A DNA stretch of 64,000 nucleotides, taken from the NCBI GenBank assembly GCA_018240465.1, contig JAFEFS010000097.1, forward strand, positions 30,483 to 94,482, in the 5' to 3' direction. The stretch comes from Pseudomonadota bacterium (GTDB lineage: Bacteria; Pseudomonadota; Gammaproteobacteria; Xanthomonadales; Rhodanobacteraceae). Made by a program: the position numbers and the translations under genes. This document shows, piece by piece, positions 33,086 to 42,567 of this stretch (position 1 is its first letter; every line of letters starts with the position of its first letter). Under the pieces are notes generated by a model. The model saw only the letters and a list, made by a program, of their open reading frames with translations, was not told the DNA's origin and did no database searches.

Positions 33086-34861
33086 ATGAGTACCATGAAC
33101 AGAAACAACCGGACCTCTTTGACGGAACGCCTCGCGCTGCCGTCGCGCCGGCGCTTCGTCCAGGGCCTGACTCTCAGCGGCATCGCTGTCGGCTTCGGCC
33201 TCGACGCGCCGGCGGCCACTACGGCCGCGCCCGCACCGCAAGTCGCGGAGCTGGCCGGCACCGACTTCGATCTCGCCATCGGCACGCTGCCGGTCAACCT
33301 CACCGGCACGCGGCGCACCGCCACGGTCGTCAACGGCTCACTGCCCGCGCCTGTGCTGCGCTGGCGCGAGGGCGACACGGTGACGCTGCGCGTGCGTAAC
33401 ACGCTGTCGACGACCAGCTCGATCCACTGGCACGGCCTGATCGTGCCGGCCGACATGGACGGCGTGCCCGGCCTCTCGTTCATGGGCATCGCGCCCGGCG
33501 AGACCTACGCTTACCGCTTCAAGGTCAACCAGAGCGGCACGTACTGGTATCACAGCCACTCGCGCTTCCAGGAGCAGACCGGTTTGTACGGCGCGATCGT
33601 GATCGAACCGCGCGAGCAACGAACGCGCGTCGATCGCGATCATGTCGTGCTGCTGTCCGACTGGAGCGATGCTGATCCGGAGGGGCTGTTCGCGACGTTG
33701 AAGAAGCAGGGCGATTACTTCAATTTCGGCAAGCCGACGGTCGGCGATTTCCTGCGCGATGCGCGTACGCAGGGCTTGGGCGGCGCGCTCGCCGAACGGC
33801 ACATGTGGAACCGGATGCGCATGAACCCGAGCGACCTCGCCGACATTTCCGCATGCGCCTACACTTACCTCATGAACGGCGCTTCGCCCGCGTCGAACTG
33901 GACCGGGCTGTTCTCGCCTGGGGAAAAAGTCAGATTGCGCTTCATCAACGGCTCGTCGATGACTTTCTTCGATGTGCGCATCCCGGGACTGAAGATGCGT
34001 GTGGTCGCAGCCGACGGGCAGGAAGTGGAACCGGTCACGGTCGACGAGTTCCGCATCGGCAATGCGGAGACGTTCGACGTGGTCGTCGAACCCGACGCTG
34101 ACCGGGCCTACACGATCTTCGCACAATCGATGGATCGCTCGGGCTACGCGCGCGGCACGCTTGCGCCGCGTGCCGGTATGCTTGCCGAAGTGCCGCCGCT
34201 CGATCCGCGCCCGTTGCTGACGATGCGCGACATGATGGGCACGATGGATCATGCCGCGATGCCGGGCATGGATCACCCGAACATGGATCATCGCGCCATG
34301 CCCGGCATGAAGGGCATGGAGGGGGGGTGTGGCGGCATGGCGATGTCTGCCGCCACGCCGTCGCTGGAGATGGGGCCGACGGTCGACATGCTCGTCTCCA
34401 CGACGCGCACGGATCTCGACGACCCCGGAGTGGGCCTGCGCGGCAACGGCCGGCGCGTGCTGACCTACGCCGACCTGCACACGCCGGGTGCACCGATCAG
34501 CGGCGCTCCACAGCGCGAGATCGAGCTGCACCTGACCGGGCACATGGAACGCTACATCTGGTCGTTCGACGGGAAAAAGTTCTCCGATGCGCAGCCGATC
34601 CGGCTCAGTCACGGCGAGCAGGTACGCATCACGCTCATCAACGACACGATGATGACGCATCCGATCCATTTGCATGGCATGTGGAGCGAACTGGAAACGC
34701 CACAGGGCGCGTTCCAGGTCAGGAAGCACACCATCGTCGTGCAACCGGCGCAGAGGCTCAGCTATCGCGTCAGCGCCGATGCGCTCGGCAGTTGGGCCTA
34801 TCATTGCCATCTGCTTTACCACATGGAAGCGGGCATGTTCCGCGTCGTGGAGGTGAGGTGA
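33086..34861 (+). CDS. copA: Copper resistance multicopper oxidase CopA
   Basis: 591-aa periplasmic multicopper oxidase that oxidises Cu(I) and sequesters copper. A Tat signal (SRRRFVQGLTLSG) exports it folded. Copper-binding motifs: SIHWHGLIVP, YWYHSHSRFQ, THPIHLHGMW and YHCHLLYHMEAGM, which give the T1 and trinuclear sites. A Met/His-rich insert between about residues 380 and 425 (MMGTMDHAAMPGMDHPNMDH and following) is the typical CopA methionine region. It follows copL and overlaps copB by TGATG. Confidence 0.95.
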   Translation: MSTMNRNNRTSLTERLALPSRRRFVQGLTLSGIAVGFGLDAPAATTAAPAPQVAELAGTDFDLAIGTLPVNLTGTRRTATVVNGSLPAPVLRWREGDTVTLRVRNTLSTTSSIHWHGLIVPADMDGVPGLSFMGIAPGETYAYRFKVNQSGTYWYHSHSRFQEQTGLYGAIVIEPREQRTRVDRDHVVLLSDWSDADPEGLFATLKKQGDYFNFGKPTVGDFLRDARTQGLGGALAERHMWNRMRMNPSDLADISACAYTYLMNGASPASNWTGLFSPGEKVRLRFINGSSMTFFDVRIPGLKMRVVAADGQEVEPVTVDEFRIGNAETFDVVVEPDADRAYTIFAQSMDRSGYARGTLAPRAGMLAEVPPLDPRPLLTMRDMMGTMDHAAMPGMDHPNMDHRAMPGMKGMEGGCGGMAMSAATPSLEMGPTVDMLVSTTRTDLDDPGVGLRGNGRRVLTYADLHTPGAPISGAPQREIELHLTGHMERYIWSFDGKKFSDAQPIRLSHGEQVRITLINDTMMTHPIHLHGMWSELETPQGAFQVRKHTIVVQPAQRLSYRVSADALGSWAYHCHLLYHMEAGMFRVVEVR

Positions 34862-35727
34862 TGGGTACGGCAAGCCGGATGTTGTTGTCGGGGCTGCTCA
34901 TGGTGCTGTCGCTCGATGCGCCCGCGCAGGAGCAAGCCCGCGACGGGCAGGCGCATCACCACGACGCTGCCGCCACGCCGCCGGCCGTCCACGACGATGC
35001 CAAGGTCAGCGTTGATGCCCACATCCCGCCGGATCCTGCGCAGCATCCGATGGCGCCGATGTCGGATGCGGAGATGACGCGCGCAATGGAAATGGACGAC
35101 ACGGCGAAGCTGTTCATGTTCAAACTCGACACGTTCGAGCGCGCGAAGGGCGACCACGCCTATTCGACCGCGTGGAACGCGCGGGCCTGGTATGGCGGTG
35201 ATTTCGACAAGCTGCTGTTGCGCAGCGAAGGCGAACGCGAGCACGGGAAGACCGATGCGCGCATCGAGGCTTTGTGGAATCACGCCTTCGCCAGTTTCTG
35301 GGATTGGCAGCTCGGCCTGCGCCACGATGCCGGCAACGGCCCGTCGCGCGACTGGGCCGCGTTCGGGGTGCAGGGCTTGGCGCCGTACTGGTTTGAAATC
35401 GAAGCCACCGCCTATGTCGGAGATGGAGGGCGCGCCGCGCTTGGTTTCCGCGCCGAGTACGAGCTGTTGCTGAGCCAGCGGCTGATCCTGCAAGCGGAGA
35501 TCGAACTCAATCTCTACGGCCGCGGCGATCGCGCGCGCGCGGTTGCGGCAGGACTGTCTGATGCCGAGCTCGGCCTGCGTTTGCGCTACGAGATCCGCCG
35601 CGAGCTTGCGCCGTACATCGGCGTCGTGCGCAAGTACCGGCGCGGCGTCGACGGACACGGGTTCGGATTTGGGCCTGTCATGCGCAGCGAAACGCAGGTC
35701 GTTGTCGGGCTGCGGTTGTGGTTCTAG
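34861..35727 (+). CDS. copB: Outer-membrane copper resistance protein CopB
   Basis: 288-aa CopB-family outer-membrane protein with a signal peptide (MLLSGLLMVLSLDAPAQ). A short His/Met-rich N-terminal region (AHHHDAAATPP, HPMAPMSDAEMTRAMEMDD) is followed by a beta-barrel: KLFMFKLDTFERAKGD, WNARAWYGGDFDKLLLRSEG, AYVGDGGRAALGFRAEYELL, ending VVVGLRLWF with a terminal Phe. Start and copA stop overlap (TGATG), with GAGGTGAGG ahead, so translation is coupled. Completes the copLAB copper-tolerance cluster. Its stop abuts the convergent dioxygenase gene. Confidence 0.93.
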   Translation: MGTASRMLLSGLLMVLSLDAPAQEQARDGQAHHHDAAATPPAVHDDAKVSVDAHIPPDPAQHPMAPMSDAEMTRAMEMDDTAKLFMFKLDTFERAKGDHAYSTAWNARAWYGGDFDKLLLRSEGEREHGKTDARIEALWNHAFASFWDWQLGLRHDAGNGPSRDWAAFGVQGLAPYWFEIEATAYVGDGGRAALGFRAEYELLLSQRLILQAEIELNLYGRGDRARAVAAGLSDAELGLRLRYEIRRELAPYIGVVRKYRRGVDGHGFGFGPVMRSETQVVVGLRLWF

Positions 35728-36501
35728 TCAGGCCAGCAGCACCGAGGTCATCGAGATCGTGCTGAAGTAACCGGTGTTGTGGAACGACGCCGCATCGTCC
35801 TCGCGGCGCGCACCGAGCACGTAGAGCAGCGGCAGGTAGTGTTCGGGCGTGGGCACGGCGAGCGCCGCATCGCGGTCGAGCGCGTGCCAGTCGAACAGTT
35901 CGGCATCGCGGCCGGAGGCGATGCGCGAGCGCACGGTTTCGTCGAAGCGCACGGTCCAGTCGGTGGGCCGTGGATCGCGGTAGTTCAGCGCGCGCAAGTT
36001 GTGCACGATGTTGCCGCTGCCGAGAATCAGCACGCCGTCGTCGCGCAGTGCGCCGAGTTCGCGGCCGAGGGCATGATGGAATGCGCCCGATCGCGATGTG
36101 TCTACGCTCAATTGCAGCGTCGGCACGTCGGCCTGCGGATACATGATCGCGAGCACGCTCCACGCGCCGTGGTCGAGGCCCCGGTCGGGCGTCGCTTCCA
36201 TTTTCGCGCTTTTCACCATGCCGGCGATGCGGCGCGCGAGCGCGGGATCACCCGGCGCAGGGTAGTGCACGTCGAACAGCGCCTGCGGAAAGCCGTAGAA
36301 GTCGTGGATCGTCCGCGGTTGCGAAGCGGCGCAGACAAAGTTTCCGCGCGTTTCCCAATGCGCGGATATGCAGAGGATTGCCTTCGGCCTGGGCAGGCGC
36401 GCAGCCAGCGCCTGCCAGCCGCGGGTGAAGTCGTTGCTCTCGATCGCATTCATCGGCGAGCCGTGGCCGACGAACAGCACGGGCATGCGCGTGATGCTCA
36501 T
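35728..36501 (-). CDS. ygiD: Class III extradiol ring-cleavage dioxygenase (4,5-DOPA dioxygenase, YgiD-like)
   Basis: 257-aa cytoplasmic zinc or iron-dependent dioxygenase of the DODA/YgiD family. Metal ligands appear in VLFVGHGSPMNA, CISAHWETRG and FHNTGYFS-type regions, with LDHGAWSVLAIMYP and GSGNIVHNLRALN as family signatures. E. coli YgiD opens the ring of L-DOPA; the physiological substrate here is unknown. ATG 36501. It is followed upstream, on the same strand, by the remains of an NAD(P)-binding gene. Confidence 0.9.
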   Translation of the reverse strand: MSITRMPVLFVGHGSPMNAIESNDFTRGWQALAARLPRPKAILCISAHWETRGNFVCAASQPRTIHDFYGFPQALFDVHYPAPGDPALARRIAGMVKSAKMEATPDRGLDHGAWSVLAIMYPQADVPTLQLSVDTSRSGAFHHALGRELGALRDDGVLILGSGNIVHNLRALNYRDPRPTDWTVRFDETVRSRIASGRDAELFDWHALDRDAALAVPTPEHYLPLLYVLGARREDDAASFHNTGYFSTISMTSVLLA

Positions 36502-36505
36502 GGCT

Positions 36506-37140
36506 TCAGTATGCCACCGTGAGGCGCTGGCGCGGCTTGTCGTGCTTCTCGATGCGATCGAGCACGGCAGCCGCGTAGTCGGGAATCGTGATGCGGCTCG
36601 TGCCGTTCGCATCGACCAGCAACTGGTCGCCACCGATACGATAGGTGCTGCCGCGCTCGCCATCGACGGGCGGCGCGGCGGGGCTGACGCGGGTCCAATC
36701 GACCTCTGCGTTCGATGCGCGGAAGATTCTCAGCGCATCGGCCCGCCCGTTCGCTTCGGGCAGCCATTCCTGCGGGAACTGCGGCGACGAGGATACCGCC
36801 GTGTGTGCCCGGCGCGGTTTCGAGACTGCCGGCGCCGCCGACCCAGACCAATCGCTTCACGCGCGCAGTCGGCAGCGCGTCGAGCAGGCTCGCGGCGTAT
36901 TGCGGAATGCAGCCGGCATCGGCGTCGCGGTGCCCGGACAGGCTCGCGATCAATGCATCGCCGTCGCTCGGTACGCTGCTGTAGGAGGCGGGATCGCCAG
37001 CATCGCCCGACCCGCGAATCGCGGATGTTCGCGCGCCCAGGATCGCGCACGCCGGCGACGACGTCGTGGCCGCGCGCCAGCGCTTCTTTGAGGATGCCGC
37101 GGCCGACGTGCCCGCCGGTGCGGCAAATGACGATATTCAT
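36506..37140 (-). pseudogene. Frameshifted NAD(P)H-binding (atypical SDR) protein
   Basis: About 211 codons' worth of sequence of the NAD(P)H-binding Rossmann family, split over three frames. Frame one (from ATG 37140): MNIVICRTGGHVGRGILKEA, LARGHDVVAGVRDPG. A second frame contains IPQYAASLLDALPTARVKRL then VWVGGAGSLETAPGTHGG, and the third frame ends with YRIGGDQLLVDANGTS, ITIPDYAAAVLDRIE and stops at 36506. At least two frameshifts are needed, one near 37020 and one near 36795, and the part between looks shortened. Either a decayed gene or a region of sequencing errors. The order of pieces is colinear with intact family members of about 210 aa. Confidence 0.75.
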
Positions 37141-37207
37141 GGATTGGATCGCAGATCGGAGGACGGCATTGACAACATGTCTGGGTCCACGTGCCGATAC
37201 AATCCGC

Positions 37208-38521
37208 ATGAATGGAACCCTGCGTCCGTCCGAATCCGGCAAATCGATGATCGAAAACAAGGTTCAATCGGGCCGGATTGCCGTGATCGGGGGCGGGCCG
37301 GCGGGGCTGATGGCCGCGGAAACAGCGCGTGCGGCGGGTGTGGCCGTCGATGTCTACGAGCGCCTGGGCTCGGTCGGCCGCAAATTCCTGATCGCGGGCA
37401 AGGGCGGGCTCAACCTGACCCATTCCGATCCGTTCGAGCGGTTCGTCGCGCGCTATCGCGGGCGTGAACGTGAGATGCGCGCGTGGCTGGAACAATTCGA
37501 TGCCGAAGCGCTGCGCGCCTGGGCGCGCGGGCTGGGCGTGGAAACTTTCATTGGCACCTCCGGCCGCGTGTTTCCGGTCGATCTGAAGGCCGCACCCTTG
37601 CTGCGCGGCTGGGTGCGCCGCCTGCGCTCGGGCGGAGTGGAGTTCCATGTTCACCACCGCTGGCTGGGCTGGGGCGGCGACGGTGCGCTGCGCTTCGAGC
37701 ATACGGACGGAGAGCGTATCGTGCGCGCCGATGCCGTCGTGCTCGCACTCGGCGGCGGCAGTTGGCCCGTGCTCGGCACGGACGGATCGTGGACGCGGAT
37801 TCTCGAGGCCCGCGGCGTTGACCTTGCGCCGCTGCAGCCGGCGAACTGCGGTTTCGAGATCGCGCGCGCTGGCGTCGAGGGCTGGAGCCATTTCTTCGCG
37901 AACAAATATGCCGGCCAGCCGGTCAAGCCGGTCGTGATCGAATGGCGCGGCGCAAACGGTGAAACGATTCGTCGCCAGGGTGAGTTCGTGATCACCACGC
38001 ACGGCGTCGAGGGCAGCCTGATCTATGCGCTCGGTGCCGAGTTGCGCGATGCGGCTGCCGCGCATGGCGGCGTGACGGTCCATCTCGATCTCGCGCCGGG
38101 GCGCGACATCGAGCGCCTCACGCGCGATCTTGCGCAGCCTCGTGGCAAACGCACGCTCAGCGAACACCTGCGCCGACACGCGGGCATCGATGGAGTGAAG
38201 ACCGGACTGCTCTATGAATTGCTCGCGAAAAACGCGATGCAGAATCCCGAAAATCTCGCACCGGCCATCAAGGCGCTGCCGCTCACGTTGGCGCGCCCGC
38301 GTCCGCTGGTCGAGGCGATCAGCACCGCGGGTGGCGTGCGTTTCAAAGCGCTCGACGAACGCCTCATGCTCACCTCGCTGCCCGGTGTCTTCTGCGCCGG
38401 CGAGATGATCGACTGGGAAGCGCCGACCGGCGGCTATCTGCTCACCGCATGTTTCGCCAGCGGCAAGATCGCGGGGCAGGGCAGCGCAAAGTGGGCGCGG
38501 GGGTGCAGCTTCGTGCGTTGA
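37208..38521 (+). CDS. TIGR03862-type flavoprotein (BaiN/HI0933-like)
   Basis: 437-aa cytoplasmic FAD protein of the HI0933/BaiN-like family, TIGR03862 subgroup. FAD-binding motif IAVIGGGPAGLMAAETARAAG, the signature GSVGRKFLIAGKGGLNLTHS, and the C-terminal GVFCAGEMIDWEAPTGGYLL with ACFASGKIAG. Members are annotated as putative oxidoreductases; no substrate is known. The ATG at 37208 is used; MIENKVQSGR from 37247 is an equally possible start. It reads divergently from the broken NAD(P)-binding gene. Confidence 0.9.
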   Translation: MNGTLRPSESGKSMIENKVQSGRIAVIGGGPAGLMAAETARAAGVAVDVYERLGSVGRKFLIAGKGGLNLTHSDPFERFVARYRGREREMRAWLEQFDAEALRAWARGLGVETFIGTSGRVFPVDLKAAPLLRGWVRRLRSGGVEFHVHHRWLGWGGDGALRFEHTDGERIVRADAVVLALGGGSWPVLGTDGSWTRILEARGVDLAPLQPANCGFEIARAGVEGWSHFFANKYAGQPVKPVVIEWRGANGETIRRQGEFVITTHGVEGSLIYALGAELRDAAAAHGGVTVHLDLAPGRDIERLTRDLAQPRGKRTLSEHLRRHAGIDGVKTGLLYELLAKNAMQNPENLAPAIKALPLTLARPRPLVEAISTAGGVRFKALDERLMLTSLPGVFCAGEMIDWEAPTGGYLLTACFASGKIAGQGSAKWARGCSFVR

Positions 38522-38726
38522 TCACGGCATTCGTTTTCGGGGTCGCCGCAGCAACAATTTTCCTTGCCGGCGTCGGCGGCGCCGAGGGAAACCCGGCTCG
38601 TCGCCCGCCATGGCAGCGGTCGCGACGGCGGCGATGAGCCGAATTGGGCCGGACTGCGCTGCCTATTGCGGGCCGGCAGTTCGGCTCCGATGGTTATCGC
38701 AAGACAGACAGCAAAGGAAACACCAG

Positions 38727-39209
38727 ATGAACTTCAAGCAATCCCTGCTTGCGGCTGCCGCGGCGACGCTGGTCGGTGCGAGCATCACCGCGATGGCTGC
38801 GGAAACGCCGTCGGCACCGACGCAGGCGGAGCGCGGCCGTTATCTTGTTCGCGTGAGCGGGTGCAACGACTGCCACACGCCGGGCTACGTACAGAACAAC
38901 GGTCAGGTCGATGAAAAGGCGTGGCTCACCGGCGATGCGCTCGGCTGGCAAGGTCCGTGGGGCACGACCTACGCGACCAACCTACGCGTGCTGATGAACG
39001 ACATGAGCGAGCAGCAGTGGCTCACGCATGTACGTACGATGCAGCCACGGCCGCCGATGCCGTGGTTCAACACGCGTGCGATGAACGACGACGATCTCAA
39101 GGCGATCTATGCGTTCGTGAAGAAGCTCGGCCCGGCCGGTGCACCCGCGCCGGCGTATCTGCCGCCCGGCAAGTCGGCGGCAGGGCCGGTCGTGCGCTTT
39201 GTGCCGTAG
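38727..39209 (+). CDS. Periplasmic c-type cytochrome
   Basis: 160-aa exported cytochrome c with a Sec signal (MNFKQSLLAAAAATLVGAS, cleavage at AMA-AE). One haem-binding motif, GCNDCHTPGY (CxxCH), and a downstream PPMPWFNTRAMNDDDLKAIY whose Met can act as the axial ligand. The C-terminus is Pro-rich (APAPAYLPPGKS). Similar small monohaem cytochromes partner with dehydrogenases in the periplasm. A GGAAA lies ahead of the ATG. It converges with the second DUF1501 gene. Confidence 0.9.
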   Translation: MNFKQSLLAAAAATLVGASITAMAAETPSAPTQAERGRYLVRVSGCNDCHTPGYVQNNGQVDEKAWLTGDALGWQGPWGTTYATNLRVLMNDMSEQQWLTHVRTMQPRPPMPWFNTRAMNDDDLKAIYAFVKKLGPAGAPAPAYLPPGKSAAGPVVRFVP

Positions 39210-39232
39210 CGCGGCAAGCGGCCGCTTGCCGG

Positions 39233-40660
39233 TCAGGACAGGAAGCCGAGATCGGCGGTCGGAAAATTCTTCACATACGGAAAAATCGTCGCGATGTCGC
39301 AGTCGGCCACGCCGAGCCAGCGTGCCAACGTGGCCGAGTACTGGTCGCAGGACACGGCGGGGATCATTTGCCCGCGCGACAGGCAATCGGGCCCGTTGAG
39401 CGCCTGGTTCGGAAACACGCTGCCGCTCGCTGCGGGTGCGCCGTACAGGCGTTGACCCTTGACCGCGCCGCCCATGACAAACTGCATGCCGGCCCAGGCG
39501 TGGTCGGTGCCGTCGCCGTTCGAGTTGAGCGTGCGCGCGAATTCGGACAGGGTGAACGTCGTCACCGACTGCGGAATTTTCAGGTCGTTGACGGTGCAGG
39601 CATGGAACGCCGCCAGTGCCTGCGAGATCGTCGTGAACAGCTTGGGCTGGTTGACCAGTTGTGTGTCGTGCGAATCGAAGCTGCCGTAGCCGAGGAAAAA
39701 GATCTGCCGCTTCGCGCCGAGCTTGTCGCGTACCGCGATGATTTTCGCGATCTCCTGCAGCGCCGCCGCAACCGGGTTGTTCGCCGGAAACGCGGTCGTC
39801 AACGCGGGCGCGGCGGCGAGGGCATTCTGCATGGTCTGGTAGTAGCCGATCGAGTTGCTCACGGTCTTCGCGTAGGTGCGCGTGAACGGGTCGGCATAGG
39901 TCTGCGCGAGCATGTCGGTGAGCGCAGTCATGCGCTGCGCGCCGCTGGTCCCGCTGTAGCCGGACAGGCCGGTGGGGCCGGCGCTGGTCAAGGTGTACGG
40001 CTGGATGGCCTCGCCGACCTGGAAGCGGTTCTGCCCGGCGAGCGACAGCGACATCGGCACGCTCATGCCCGGATTGAGCACGTGCAGGCGGTCGGCGACG
40101 AGGCCGCCCCAGCCGGTCACGCCGTTCTGCTGTGGCCGACCGTACTGCCACTGCGCCTGTTGGTCGGCGTGCGAATACAGCTGTGGCGGCAACGGATAAC
40201 CGGGCGTCGAATACTGTGTCTTGCTGGTCGGTTGCAGCGCGGTACCGACGTTGACGACGAAGGCACCGTTGCCGGCATTGAAGATGTTTGCCAGTTCGGT
40301 CAGGTTCGGGTGCAGGCCGTAGCTCTCACCACCGGGCCCACCGAGCACGTTGACCGGCACAAGCGTGTTCTGCGCGATCGCCATGCCGGTCGGTGGGCCG
40401 CCGCTGCGGGCCGCGCTGTAGGTGGCGTAGCGCGCGCTATCGCTCGGGATCAGCATGTTCCACGAGTCGTTGCCGCCGAGCAGGAACAGGCAGACCAGCG
40501 CCTTGTAGTCGCTGACTGGCGCATAGCCCGTGCAACTCTGGGCCAGTGCCGAGTTGAGCATGCCGAACTGGGTCATCAGCGCGCCGCTGGTTGACAGGGC
40601 GAAGCTTGAGCAGGCGGCGTTGCGCAGGAAGTGGCGGCGCGAGGACGAGAATGGAGTCAT
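39233..40660 (-). CDS. DUF1501 domain protein, Tat-exported (second pair)
   Basis: 475-aa DUF1501 protein, paralogue of the one at 14200-15639. Twin-arginine signal SSRRHFLRNAACSSFALS. Shared landmarks: DYKALVCLFLLGGNDSWNML, GYGSFDSHDTQ, FTLSEFARTL, and GTDHAWAGMQFVMGG, the metal-site-like region where the first copy has GTDHGWGGHHFVVGG. It lies six bases after the stop of the partner DUF1800 gene in the same order as pair one. Fold is alkaline-phosphatase-like by family; activity unknown. Confidence 0.9.
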   Translation of the reverse strand: MTPFSSSRRHFLRNAACSSFALSTSGALMTQFGMLNSALAQSCTGYAPVSDYKALVCLFLLGGNDSWNMLIPSDSARYATYSAARSGGPPTGMAIAQNTLVPVNVLGGPGGESYGLHPNLTELANIFNAGNGAFVVNVGTALQPTSKTQYSTPGYPLPPQLYSHADQQAQWQYGRPQQNGVTGWGGLVADRLHVLNPGMSVPMSLSLAGQNRFQVGEAIQPYTLTSAGPTGLSGYSGTSGAQRMTALTDMLAQTYADPFTRTYAKTVSNSIGYYQTMQNALAAAPALTTAFPANNPVAAALQEIAKIIAVRDKLGAKRQIFFLGYGSFDSHDTQLVNQPKLFTTISQALAAFHACTVNDLKIPQSVTTFTLSEFARTLNSNGDGTDHAWAGMQFVMGGAVKGQRLYGAPAASGSVFPNQALNGPDCLSRGQMIPAVSCDQYSATLARWLGVADCDIATIFPYVKNFPTADLGFLS

Positions 40661-40666
40661 GGCAGC

Positions 40667-42457
40667 TTACCGCTGGATGGCGAATTCGGGGGAAACGAGC
40701 GCGAGCTGCAGCGCGGTCTGCGTGCGCCCGAGGGTGTCGCTCGCCGGCATGAGGCCGACGGCACCCGCGAGGCTGGCCTTGGTCGCGGTGCCCATCTGCC
40801 CGTAGAACAGGTCGTGGTTGACACGCTCGACCAATGCGTTGGCGTCGCCGGCGAGCGCCATGAGCGCAGTGAGGTCGATCGCGATCGTCGCTGCCGTGTT
40901 CTTCGTGTTGCCGGTGTAGGCGCCCAGGCGCGCGGTCAGGTCGTTCGCCGTGCTCAGCGTGCTCGACTCGCTGAGGATCTGGAACTGCGGGCCGAACAGA
41001 CCGGCGTCGCCCAGCTCACCCGGGGGCAGGTAGTTCGGCGAATAGAAGTTGAACACCGAGGAAGCGCCGCCGGGACGCTCGACATAGCTCGACTGCGGGC
41101 TGGGAAAAGTATACAGGCCGCTGGTCGAGGCGGCGCCGTAGTAGCGCCACAGCGCGGTGAGCTTGAGCAGCGGTTCGCGCGCCTTGCCGAAGACGATGTT
41201 CGGGTATTGCGCCGGGATCGTGCCGGTCAATGCTTCACGGTCGGTCAGGATCGCGGCGACGACCTGGCCGAGATCGCCGCCGCTCGCGTTGAACGCCGTC
41301 GTGACGCGAGTGATGTAGGCCGGTGTCGGGTTGCTCGTGACCAGGTGCTCGATCAGCTGGCGCGAGATGAAGGGCGCGACATTGGGATGGCCGACGAGGA
41401 TCGCCAGCCCCTGCCTGAGATCGTCTGCGCAGGACAGGCTTGCCGGCAGTGCTTTCGCATCGGAGTTCGCGCCGTAGTTGCCGCTGTAGCTCAAAAGCGT
41501 CTTCGCGCCGAAGTCGTGGTAGTTGTCGTAGCAGGTCAATGGCTGGTATTCGGCGACGGACCAGTTGTCGGACGATGCCGGGTTGCTGTTGAAGCCGCTC
41601 GCGTAGCTCCAGCCGGTGAACACGCGCGCGTATTCGCTGACGACGCTGGGTACGTAGGTCGGAATCGGATTGCCCTGCGCGTTGAGCTTCTGCGAGCCGT
41701 CCGGATTGAGGAGCACGAGACCGATCGTGAACAGCTGCATCACTTCGCGTGCGTAGTTCTCGTCGGGTGAGGTGCCGATCTTCGGATTTCCCTTCTGGTT
41801 GCGCAGGTAGGTAAGCATGCGCGACATCGCCGGGTTCAGGGTGACGTCCTGGATCAGGTTGGAGAACGTCGGTGCATGCACGATGCCGTTCGCGTCGGTC
41901 CAGCCGCCGACATCGCGCGCGAGCATGTCGAAGTATTCGGCGATGACGATCGGGTCCTGATTGAGCCCGGCGAACTGGTCGGAGACAACCATGATCTGCG
42001 ACAGCGCCCAGGCGACGCGCTGGCGCAGTTGGTCGGGCGCGGTGATCGCGTTGTTGAACCAGGCCTCCATGCGGTCGTTCTGGCCCGGATTCTTCACCGC
42101 CTTGTCGAGCGATTCGACATAGGGCCGCATCGGCGTGGCCGGCAGTGCGAGCTGTTTGGCGATCCAGCCGTGGTAGCCGAGCTGGCGCAGTTCGGCGATC
42201 GCCGCGGGCGTCGGACCGAATGTGGCCATGGTCAGGAAGCGCGCGGCCTGCGCGTCGTTCACCGGCGCATCGAGATCGAGGCCGGGAATGCCGCGCGTCG
42301 GATCGTGTGGCGGCAGCGGAAGTCGCGGCGCGGTGCTCGCAGCCTGCGCGGCGCTGGCGCAGAGCAGCAACGCGGCGAGACCGGCACATCCGCCCGGAAC
42401 GATCGCGGTCGCGGTTCCGGGCCGGGAGAACAAACGGCGGAGAGAAAACGGTCGCAT
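40667..42457 (-). CDS. DUF1800 domain protein, exported (second pair)
   Basis: 596-aa DUF1800 protein, paralogue of 12380-14191. ATG 42457 is selected since GGGAG lies eight bases upstream and a signal peptide follows (TATAIVPGGCAGLAALLLCA, cleavage at AQA). Conserved parts: RFLTMATFGPTPAAIAELRQ, QLRQRVAWALSQIMVVS, SPDENYAREVMQLFTIGLVL, PFISRQLIEHLVTSNPTPAY and SSVFNFYSPNYLPPGE. The family landmarks align end to end with the first copy. Upstream is a short spacer then a GNAT gene on the same strand direction of reading, so this may start its own transcript. Confidence 0.9.
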   Translation of the reverse strand: MRPFSLRRLFSRPGTATAIVPGGCAGLAALLLCASAAQAASTAPRLPLPPHDPTRGIPGLDLDAPVNDAQAARFLTMATFGPTPAAIAELRQLGYHGWIAKQLALPATPMRPYVESLDKAVKNPGQNDRMEAWFNNAITAPDQLRQRVAWALSQIMVVSDQFAGLNQDPIVIAEYFDMLARDVGGWTDANGIVHAPTFSNLIQDVTLNPAMSRMLTYLRNQKGNPKIGTSPDENYAREVMQLFTIGLVLLNPDGSQKLNAQGNPIPTYVPSVVSEYARVFTGWSYASGFNSNPASSDNWSVAEYQPLTCYDNYHDFGAKTLLSYSGNYGANSDAKALPASLSCADDLRQGLAILVGHPNVAPFISRQLIEHLVTSNPTPAYITRVTTAFNASGGDLGQVVAAILTDREALTGTIPAQYPNIVFGKAREPLLKLTALWRYYGAASTSGLYTFPSPQSSYVERPGGASSVFNFYSPNYLPPGELGDAGLFGPQFQILSESSTLSTANDLTARLGAYTGNTKNTAATIAIDLTALMALAGDANALVERVNHDLFYGQMGTATKASLAGAVGLMPASDTLGRTQTALQLALVSPEFAIQR

Positions 42458-42567
42458 GCAAGACTCCCGCAACGGAAGGTCGCTCCAGATTCCCGATCCG
42501 AGCATAGCTCAAGCAACGCGGCCGTACGATGACGGTTGACACGCTTGGCGAACTTGCGCCGGCGCGA

